A stretch of DNA of 13,372 nucleotides from SIG565 sp964607025 (lineage in GTDB: Bacteria; Bacillota; Clostridia; Oscillospirales; Acutalibacteraceae). Of the stretch, positions 8,744 through 13,372 are shown in pieces (positions within the stretch are counted from its first letter, which is position 1; each line of letters begins with the position of its first letter). A program made the translations under genes and the position numbers. Below the pieces are notes generated by a model. The model searched no databases. It saw only the letters and a program-made list of their open reading frames with translations, and was not told where the DNA came from. Location of the stretch: NCBI GenBank assembly GCA_964607025.1, contig CAZSIL010000033.1, forward strand, positions 1 to 13,372, read 5' to 3'.

Positions 8744-10165
8744 TTATTCCTTTCCATTCCAACAGTAAGTACAAAGATTTTCTTCATCTATGCCTATTGC
8801 CTTAACAATGCCTTCTAGCGATTGGAACTCGAGAGAAGCAAAATTCAGTTTTTCACAAATTGCTTTTCGGAGATTTTGTCCGCGCTCTGTGGCAGAATCC
8901 GCATATTCATCAATATATTCAAGTCCCTTTTCACCTTCGAGTTCAACGATTGTTCGACGGGCAATTAATTCCATATCATTTGTAGAACGCGAGAAACCCA
9001 GATATTTGCAACCGAACATAATCGGCGGACAAGCAGAACGCATATGCACTTCTTTTGCACCGTTTTCATAAAGAAAATCAACCGTTTCTTTAAGTTGCGT
9101 ACCGCGCACTATTGAATCATCAACAAATAAAAGCTTTTTATCGGTAATTAAATCATGTACGGGAATTTGTTTCATTTTGGCAACCCTTTCACGCTCCGCT
9201 TGATGTGAGGGGATGAAACTACGCGCCCAAGTAGGAGTGTATTTAATAAACGCGCGTGCAAAGGGCTTACCGGAACCTCCCGAATATCCTATTGCATGGG
9301 GTGTGCCCGAATCGGGAACACCACCTACGTAATCTATATCCTGAGCCACACCGTTTTTACGGTCGGTTTCGGCTATAATTTGTCCGTTGCGGTAACGCAT
9401 AATTTCTACGTTTACACCTTCATAAGAAGAGGTAGGATAACCGTAATAACTCCATAAAAACGAGCATATCTTCATCTTTTTACCCGCAGGGGATAATACA
9501 GACAGTTTATCGGGCGTTAACTCCACTATTTCGGCGGGCCCGAGTTCTTTTATTAAATCATAGCCGAGTTTAAAACAAGCAAATGATTCGAAGGCAACAC
9601 AGTGTCCGTTTTCATTTTTACCTATATGCACAGGAATACGGCCTAGTTTGTCACGCGCCGCAATAAGAGTGCCGTCATCCTTTAAAATAAGGATAGACGC
9701 GGTGCCCTCAATCTCATTTTGTGCGAATTTTATACCTTCGCAAAATGAGTTCTTTTGACCTATCAGAGCCGCGATAAGCTCGGTAGAGTTAATTCTGCCC
9801 GAAGTCATTGCGTTGAAATGCCCGTTTAGGCAAAGGTATTTTTTTATAAGTTCTTCAGAATTGTTTACAATGCCTATAACGCATATAGCGTAGGAGCCGA
9901 GATTTGAGCGGATAAGCAACGGTTGCGGATCATAGTCGCTTATACAACCAATGGCCGATGTGCCGCGCATTTCATCAAAGACGTCGTCAAACTTTGTTCT
10001 GAAAGGAGAGTTTTGTATATTGTGGATTTCGCGCTGCAGACCAATATCTTTATTGTATGCCGCCATGCCTGCGCGCCGTGTTCCTAAATGTGAATGGTAA
10101 TCAGTTCCGAAAAATACATCCGAAATGGCATCTTTCTTACTTACTACTCCAAAGAATCCTCCCAT
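8744..10165 (-). CDS. purF: PurF-type amidophosphoribosyltransferase with degenerate glutaminase domain
   Basis: By family and operon position this 473-residue protein makes phosphoribosylamine from PRPP, step 1. The C-terminal phosphoribosyltransferase half is intact: GVPDSGTPHAIGYS (282-295), the PRPP loop LLFVDDSIVRGT (345-356), and four cysteines (234, 386, 465, 468) placed like the [4Fe-4S] ligands of the Bacillus enzyme. The N-terminal Ntn glutaminase domain is recognisable but altered. The sequence starts MGGFFGV where functional enzymes have MCG or a processed Cys, so the nucleophile is glycine. The Arg of the usual VRY(S/P)T segment is missing (CISDYDPQPL, 74-83), and the HNG tripeptide reads IGI (97-99). 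It may therefore use ammonia, or obtain it from a partner. AAAGGAG precedes the ATG by about 6 nt and no alternative start restores a cysteine. Confidence 0.9.
   Translation of the reverse strand: MGGFFGVVSKKDAISDVFFGTDYHSHLGTRRAGMAAYNKDIGLQREIHNIQNSPFRTKFDDVFDEMRGTSAIGCISDYDPQPLLIRSNLGSYAICVIGIVNNSEELIKKYLCLNGHFNAMTSGRINSTELIAALIGQKNSFCEGIKFAQNEIEGTASILILKDDGTLIAARDKLGRIPVHIGKNENGHCVAFESFACFKLGYDLIKELGPAEIVELTPDKLSVLSPAGKKMKICSFLWSYYGYPTSSYEGVNVEIMRYRNGQIIAETDRKNGVAQDIDYVGGVPDSGTPHAIGYSGGSGKPFARAFIKYTPTWARSFIPSHQAERERVAKMKQIPVHDLITDKKLLFVDDSIVRGTQLKETVDFLYENGAKEVHMRSACPPIMFGCKYLGFSRSTNDMELIARRTIVELEGEKGLEYIDEYADSATERGQNLRKAICEKLNFASLEFQSLEGIVKAIGIDEENLCTYCWNGKE
8747..8755 (-). promoter_or_regulatory. 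Ribosome binding site deciding the purM start
   Basis: GGAAAGGAA on the minus strand lies immediately before the purF stop codon and 7 nt before the ATG at 8739. It places the purM start at 8739 rather than at the upstream in-frame ATG at 8787, whose product would carry 16 residues of non-family sequence. Confidence 0.7.
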
Positions 10166-10185
10166 GGTGTGCTCCTTTTAAAATT

Positions 10186-10872
10186 TTATGCAAAGAAAAG
10201 TTTTGACAAGGTCATCGGGTCGATATATTCGCCGTCTTTATAAACGCGCATATTTCCAGATGCAATTTCATCGATAAGCATCACGCTACCGTCTTTATCA
10301 TAGCCAAACTCAAATTTGATATCGTAAAGGATAAGTCCCTTTTCTTTAAGGTCGTCGGCAACAATCTTAGTGATTTTCTGTGTCATTTCCTTCATATCAT
10401 CGTACTGCTTAGCAGTCATAACGCCAAGGTCAACAAGTCCGTCTTTAGTTACGAGCGGGTCGCCCTTTTCATCGTTTTTAAAGGTCATCTCAACATATGC
10501 CGGTAAATCGGCGCCTTCTTCTATATAATCACTGTAACGGCGGTAGAAACTGCCCACTGCTTTGTGGCGGCAAATAACTTCAAGACCTTTACCGAAAACT
10601 TTAGCAGGGAGAACTTCCATAGTGGTGTCTTCAAGGTTTGCGCTTACATAGTGGGTTTTAATACCGGCGGCATTTACCTTTTCAAAGAAATAAATTGACA
10701 TACGAAGGTTAACGTCACCAACGCCGTCAATTGTGAGACCTACCGAATTTTCACCTGGGTCAAACACACCGTCTTTACCGGTGCAATCATCCTTGAATTT
10801 AAGCAAGTAATTGCCGTTATCAAGTGCAAATACATCTTTTGTCTTTCCTGTGTAAACGAGTTTCTTTTCCAT
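10186..10872 (-). CDS. purC: Phosphoribosylaminoimidazole-succinocarboxamide synthase (SAICAR synthetase)
   Basis: This 228-residue enzyme couples CAIR to aspartate with ATP, giving SAICAR, step 7. The N-terminal GKTKDVF motif (residues 9-15), the substrate segment LEVICRHKAVGSFYRRY, and the metal/ATP segment LYDIKFEFGYD...LIDEI identify the family, and the length is typical of bacterial PurC. Two segments differ from the common pattern. The usual SPD before the R-L/V-W near the C-terminus reads SGN (ASGNMRVY), and the usual G(K/E)xxNN stretch reads GVGDVNLRMS. Both lie in conserved core regions, so this may be a divergent subfamily rather than an inactive copy. It starts 21 nt after purE, with AAAGGAG about 10 nt upstream of the ATG. 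Confidence 0.93.
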   Translation of the reverse strand: MEKKLVYTGKTKDVFALDNGNYLLKFKDDCTGKDGVFDPGENSVGLTIDGVGDVNLRMSIYFFEKVNAAGIKTHYVSANLEDTTMEVLPAKVFGKGLEVICRHKAVGSFYRRYSDYIEEGADLPAYVEMTFKNDEKGDPLVTKDGLVDLGVMTAKQYDDMKEMTQKITKIVADDLKEKGLILYDIKFEFGYDKDGSVMLIDEIASGNMRVYKDGEYIDPMTLSKLFFA

Positions 10873-10893
10873 AAGTTTTTATCTCCTTTAAAA

Positions 10894-11382
10894 TTATAAT
10901 TTTGACATAATATCGGCATCTTTTTTGAGTACCGTTTCGGCTGCGGACACACGCATATCATTAAGCTTCTTGGCAAGGTCAGCATCTTCCACTGCGATAA
11001 TCTGTGCTGCAAGTAAAGCCGCGTTTGCGCCGCCGTTTATAGCAACCGTTGCAACGGGAATACCCGAAGGCATCTGAACGGTGGAGAGCAAAGCGTCCAT
11101 ACCATCCAAATACTGAGAAGCACAGGGAATACCGATTACAGGCAATGTGGTGTTGGCTGCAATAGCACCCGCTAAATGCGCCGCCATACCAGCCGCTGCA
11201 ATAATAGCGCCATAGCCGTTTTTGCGAGCATTAATAGAAAAATCTCTCGCTTGTTCTGGGGTGCGGTGCGCCGAATAGATATTAACAGTGTAGGGAATAC
11301 CGAGCTCACTAAGAACTGCGGTGGCCTTTTTAATGATTGGCAGATCGCTGTCACTGCCCATAACAATAGCAACTTTTCTCAT
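10894..11382 (-). CDS. purE: N5-carboxyaminoimidazole ribonucleotide mutase (PurE)
   Basis: This 162-residue protein acts at step 6, converting N5-CAIR to CAIR. The phosphate-binding GSDSDL (9-14), SAHRTP with the catalytic His39, and AAGMAAHL (63-70) are present; SAHRT rather than SAHKT points to class I. QMPSGIPVATVAI matches the usual oligomer core. No purK is adjacent, so the ATP-dependent carboxylation partner would have to be elsewhere, or CO2 is used differently. An in-frame GTG at 11391 would add MIN, but it directly abuts the Shine-Dalgarno, so the ATG at 11382 is the likely start. It is the first gene after the promoter and riboswitch. Confidence 0.95.
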   Translation of the reverse strand: MRKVAIVMGSDSDLPIIKKATAVLSELGIPYTVNIYSAHRTPEQARDFSINARKNGYGAIIAAAGMAAHLAGAIAANTTLPVIGIPCASQYLDGMDALLSTVQMPSGIPVATVAINGGANAALLAAQIIAVEDADLAKKLNDMRVSAAETVLKKDADIMSKL

Positions 11383-11390
11383 ATTAATCA

Positions 11391-11398
11391 CCCTTCTT
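11391..11398 (-). promoter_or_regulatory. Ribosome binding site deciding the purE start
   Basis: AAGAAGGG on the minus strand lies 8 nt before the ATG at 11382 and overlaps the competing GTG at 11391, which therefore cannot be well initiated from it. The site follows the riboswitch terminator hairpin and is not sequestered in that stem. Confidence 0.75.
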
Positions 11399-11409
11399 AA
11401 AAACTTTAT

Positions 11410-11463
11410 AAAATATAAAAGGGCACACTTAACCCACCTTTTCTACGGTGATTAAATGTGCCC
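11410..11463 (-). terminator. Riboswitch-controlled intrinsic terminator upstream of purE
   Basis: On the minus strand the left arm GGGCACATTTAATCACC (11463-11447) pairs with GGTGGGTTAAGTGTGCCC (11438-11421). This gives about 17 pairs including G-U pairs, with one bulged G, around a short A-rich loop, followed directly by TTTTATATTTT. This is a strong Rho-independent terminator about 28 nt before the purE ATG. Its first four bases, GGGC, are also the last conserved bases of the ZTP aptamer, so aptamer folding and terminator folding compete. Confidence 0.88.
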
Positions 11464-11538
11464 AGACGGTCGGCTTAAAAATATAAATTTTCTGTTCCTT
11501 TGTGGTGCTCCACTTAATTTCCGTCAGTCGCAGAAAAT
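11460..11538 (-). promoter_or_regulatory. ZTP/ZMP (pfl) riboswitch aptamer
   Basis: Read on the minus strand, an outer stem TTTTCTG/CAGAAAA (11537-11531 with 11494-11488) encloses CGACTGACGG and a small hairpin GTGG-AGCA-CCAC (11513-11502). After an A/U-rich linker comes GCCGACCGTCTGGGC (11474-11460), the hallmark 3' segment of the pfl motif. GACGG (11525-11521) can pair with CCGTC (11469-11465) as the conserved pseudoknot, a compensated variant of the common GGCG/CGCC pairing. The class binds AICAR phosphates and typically controls purine and one-carbon genes. The downstream overlapping terminator implies ligand-dependent antitermination. The identification rests on recalled consensus plus visible structure. 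Confidence 0.9.
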
Positions 11539-11557
11539 GAAAGATTTCGACATATAC

Positions 11558-11586
11558 AGTATACCATTTTGACACACTTGTGTCAA
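11558..11586 (-). promoter_or_regulatory. Promoter of the purine operon
   Basis: A perfect -35 TTGACA (11586-11581) is separated by exactly 17 nt from TATACT (11563-11558), which matches five of six -10 bases, and TG at 11566-11565 makes an extended -10. Transcription should start near 11551, giving a leader of about 170 nt that contains the whole riboswitch. The -35 box forms one arm of an 18-bp palindrome, a possible operator. This is the only strong promoter seen between pyrI and purL. Confidence 0.85.
11569..11586. repeat. 18-bp inverted repeat over the purine promoter -35 region
   Basis: TTGACACA-AG-TGTGTCAA on the minus strand is a perfect palindrome with 8-bp arms and a 2-bp centre. 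One arm contains the -35 hexamer and the other lies in the spacer before the -10. No T-run follows, so it is not a terminator. It could be a repressor operator or chance; it does not resemble the Bacillus PurBox as remembered. Confidence 0.5.
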
Positions 11587-11614
11587 GAAAAGAAGGCGCA
11601 AAACCCCTGATTTT

Positions 11615-12034
11615 TTAACGTCCCGCCTTGGTTTCGCAATAGATACAGCGGTATACGCCTTTTTCGCGATCGGTCAGTTTAAAAATATGCTTGATTTCTT
11701 GCTCGGTTGTAGTGATACAACGTGGATTTTTGCATTTTATCACGTTGGTTAAGGTTTCAGGCATTTGGATGCCGCATTTTTCTACCAATGTACCATCTTT
11801 TATGATATTAACGGTAATACCCGGGTCAACGTAACCTATTATTTCAAGATTAATGGGTATATTGGCATCAATTTTGATGATATCCTTTTTACCCATTTTT
11901 TTGCTTGTTACATTTTTGATAATGGCAACCGAACAGTCGGCATTATCAAGCCCTAATAATTCGTAAAGTCGCATACCGCGGCCGGCAGATATATGGTCAA
12001 TAACATAGCCGTTTTGAATGGAATCTATATTCAT
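11615..12034 (-). CDS. pyrI: Aspartate carbamoyltransferase regulatory chain
   Basis: This 139-residue regulatory subunit associates with the PyrB catalytic chain and binds the nucleotide effectors (ATP, CTP/UTP). The N-terminal allosteric domain (to about residue 95) is followed by a zinc domain with Cys101, Cys106, Cys130 and Cys133. The CX4C-X23-CX2C spacing is the same as in the Escherichia coli protein. The ATG overlaps the pyrB stop as ATGA, and a strong GAGGAGG lies about 7 nt upstream. It is about 10 residues shorter than enterobacterial PyrI. Downstream, only a weak hairpin (AAGGCG/CGCCTT with a 25-nt loop, partly inside the last codons) precedes the purine promoter, so some read-through into the purine operon is possible. 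Confidence 0.96.
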   Translation of the reverse strand: MNIDSIQNGYVIDHISAGRGMRLYELLGLDNADCSVAIIKNVTSKKMGKKDIIKIDANIPINLEIIGYVDPGITVNIIKDGTLVEKCGIQMPETLTNVIKCKNPRCITTTEQEIKHIFKLTDREKGVYRCIYCETKAGR

Positions 12035-12951
12035 TTTGCTGCCTCCTCTAACAGTTTAAGTATCAGCGCCATACGGATATATTTTCCGTTTAATACTTGT
12101 TTGAAATAACAAGCGCGTGGGTCATCATCTATACTTACGCTGATTTCATTAACACGGGGTAGGGGATGCATAATAGATAAGTCATTTTTAGCATTTTTTA
12201 GTTTGCTTGGCTCTAAGATATAACTGTCTTTAAGTCGCAGATAATCTTCTTCGTTAAAGAAACGTTCGCGCTGTACCCTTGTCATATAGAGTATGTCAAG
12301 GTCGCCTATTGCATCTTCAAGGGACGGATTTTCACAGTATTCAATTCCGTTTTTATCGAGTACATCGTGTTTAACATAGCTTGGTAGCTTTAGCTCGTCC
12401 GGAGAGATAAGCACAAATTTAATACCCTTATAGCGCGATAACGCGTTTATAAGCGAATGTACCGTTCTGCCGAATTTAAGGTCACCGCAAAGGCCTATTG
12501 TAAGGTTGTCAAAGCGGCCTTTTTCTCGGTGGATTGTCAGCAAATCTGCCAAGGTCTGTGTTGGGTGATTGTGGCCACCGTCCCCCGCGTTTATAACGGG
12601 GATAGAAGCGGCTTTAGCGGCTACAAGCGGTGCACCCTCTTTTGGATGGCGCATTGCTATGATATCGGCATAACAACTGATAGTTTTTGCTGTGTCCGAT
12701 ACGCTTTCTCCCTTAGCGGCGGAGGATGAATTTGCCTCCGAAAATCCGATAACACTGCCGCCGAGTTCAAGCATTGCCGATTCGAAACTGAGTCGCGTTC
12801 TGGTTGACGGCTCGAAAAACAGTGTTGCCAACTTCTTACCTTTGCATTTATCGGCGTATTTTGCGGGATTTTCGATAATATCACAAGCGGTGTTAATCAA
12901 CTCGTGTATTTCTTCAACCGAAAAATCGAGAATATCAATTAAACTACGCAT
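12031..12951 (-). CDS. pyrB: Aspartate carbamoyltransferase catalytic chain
   Basis: This 306-residue enzyme condenses carbamoyl phosphate with aspartate, the committed step of pyrimidine synthesis. The carbamoyl-phosphate loop FEPSTRTRLSFESA (46-59), the 80s loop with Lys80 in SSAAKGES, RHPKEGA (101-107), the NHPTQ histidine (His129), GRTVHS (161-166) and HPLPRVNEI (262-270) match the ATCase family rather than ornithine transcarbamylase. The length is normal. The start lies 12 nt after the pyrE stop with GGAAGG about 7 nt upstream. With the adjacent pyrI it should form an allosterically regulated holoenzyme. Confidence 0.97.
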   Translation of the reverse strand: MRSLIDILDFSVEEIHELINTACDIIENPAKYADKCKGKKLATLFFEPSTRTRLSFESAMLELGGSVIGFSEANSSSAAKGESVSDTAKTISCYADIIAMRHPKEGAPLVAAKAASIPVINAGDGGHNHPTQTLADLLTIHREKGRFDNLTIGLCGDLKFGRTVHSLINALSRYKGIKFVLISPDELKLPSYVKHDVLDKNGIEYCENPSLEDAIGDLDILYMTRVQRERFFNEEDYLRLKDSYILEPSKLKNAKNDLSIMHPLPRVNEISVSIDDDPRACYFKQVLNGKYIRMALILKLLEEAAK

Positions 12952-12963
12952 ATTTTTTCCTTC

Positions 12964-13372
12964 CTATGCTTTCGCACCGTTTATTTCAAGGTATTTCTTT
13001 ATTCTTTCAACATTTTCGCGGTTTTTCTCATCTTCTTCGAGATACTCTATGATATCGTATACGTCAACTACCGAGTATACGGGGAATCCAAATTCTTCAC
13101 CAACCTCCGCCATAGCGGATTTATCGGTTTGACCCTTTTCCTTGCGGTCAACCATAACAAACGTAGCGGCAACTTTTGTGCCCTTTAAGGAGGATAAAAT
13201 CGCCATACTCTCGCGAATGGCGGTGCCTGCGGTGATAACGTCTTCAACTATTACGATTTCCTCGTTTTCTGTCGGTTTGTAACCTACAAACACACCGCCT
13301 TCGCCGTGGTCCTTTACTGATACTCCGTTCACCAAGATCGAAACGCCAAGCCCACCCGTCGCTCTTCCGACC
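12964..13372 (-). CDS. pyrE: Orotate phosphoribosyltransferase, C-terminal part only
   Basis: The credible part (from about 13315 down to the TAG at 12964) encodes KDHGEGG, the catalytic loop typical of OPRT. It continues with the PRPP motif IVIVEDVITAGTAIRES and a normal C-terminal helix region. OPRT converts orotate and PRPP to OMP. The N-terminal half (roughly 90 residues, including the usual NRKE before KDHGEGG) is missing. The frame stays open to the window edge, but residues encoded above about 13316 do not resemble OPRT and coincide with adapter-like sequence, so they should not be translated. The TTG at 13335 is not a real start. The gene is first in the visible pyrE-pyrB-pyrI cluster. 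Confidence 0.88.
   Translation of the reverse strand, partial: VGRATGGLGVSILVNGVSVKDHGEGGVFVGYKPTENEEIVIVEDVITAGTAIRESMAILSSLKGTKVAATFVMVDRKEKGQTDKSAMAEVGEEFGFPVYSVVDVYDIIEYLEEDEKNRENVERIKKYLEINGAKA
13316..13372 (+). other. Illumina P5 (TruSeq universal) adapter-like sequence at the window edge
   Basis: On the plus strand these 57 bases align without gaps to the known universal adapter beginning AATGATACGGCGACCACCGA, with about 40 of 57 bases identical. Exact blocks include TGATAC (13318-13323), GATC (13336-13339) and CGCTCTTCCGA (13360-13370). The last block ends the window, as the adapter end should. The similarity is far above the quarter expected by chance, and pyrE homology stops at the same point. 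Adapter read-through with base errors is the simplest explanation. Exact inner boundary is uncertain by a few bases. Confidence 0.88.

Noticed and set aside
8740..8787. N-terminal extension of PurM from the ATG at 8787
   Set aside because: It would overlap the end of purF by 44 nt and add 16 residues foreign to the family; the ATG at 8739 has a well-spaced ribosome binding site and gives normal length.
11593..11629. Possible terminator after pyrI (AAGGCG/CGCCTT stem followed by CTTTTC)
   Set aside because: The stem is only 6 bp with a 25-nt loop, overlaps the last pyrI codons, and the U-tract is interrupted, so it is too weak to call as a feature.
13333..13335. TTG as a start codon for a short PyrE
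   Set aside because: It lies within the adapter-like stretch, has no ribosome binding site, and would remove half of the enzyme.
1..13372. CRISPR arrays, insertion sequences, phage genes or defence systems
   Set aside because: No regularly spaced repeats, transposase-like proteins or terminal inverted repeats were seen; the window is filled by nucleotide biosynthesis genes.

Overview
The window looks like chromosomal DNA from a Gram-positive anaerobe of the class Clostridia, probably a gut or rumen lineage. Supporting signs are the moderate-to-low GC content, AGGAGG-type ribosome binding sites before nearly every gene, a pyrBI-type aspartate transcarbamylase, a ZTP (pfl) riboswitch in front of the purine genes, and a separate PurO-type IMP cyclohydrolase. 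The taxonomic placement is inference. All recognised genes lie on the minus strand, so the window reads from high to low coordinates, and coding density is very high.

Right end (about 12031-13372 plus 11615-12034): a pyrimidine cluster pyrE (5' end missing) - pyrB - pyrI, with 12-nt spacing and then an ATGA overlap. The last 57 bases of the window (13316-13372) are not credible pyrE sequence. They align without gaps, about 40 of 57 identical, to the Illumina P5/TruSeq universal adapter, so this edge is most likely an assembly or library artefact.

Centre (11392-11614): the only sizeable regulatory gap. It holds a near-consensus sigma-A promoter with an extended -10, an 18-bp palindrome over the -35 region, and a ZTP/ZMP riboswitch aptamer. 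The GGGC end of the aptamer is also the foot of a strong intrinsic terminator placed just before purE. This predicts that ZMP/ZTP accumulation (low 10-formyl-tetrahydrofolate) switches the operon on.

Main body (178-11382): one tightly packed purine operon purE-purC-purF-purM-purN-purO-AICAR transformylase(purH C-terminal half)-purD-purL. It encodes every step from PRPP to IMP except purB (and purK, if used). Two departures from the textbook pathway stand out. The PurF homologue has lost the N-terminal cysteine nucleophile and other glutaminase residues while keeping its phosphoribosyltransferase motif and four iron-sulphur-type cysteines. The last two steps, fused in ordinary PurH, are split between an AICAR-transformylase-only protein and an Ntn-fold PurO.

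Left end (1-177): an intrinsic terminator right after purL, then a separate promoter (TTGACA, 17 nt, TAACAT) driving a tRNA-Leu(UAA) gene that is cut off by the window edge.
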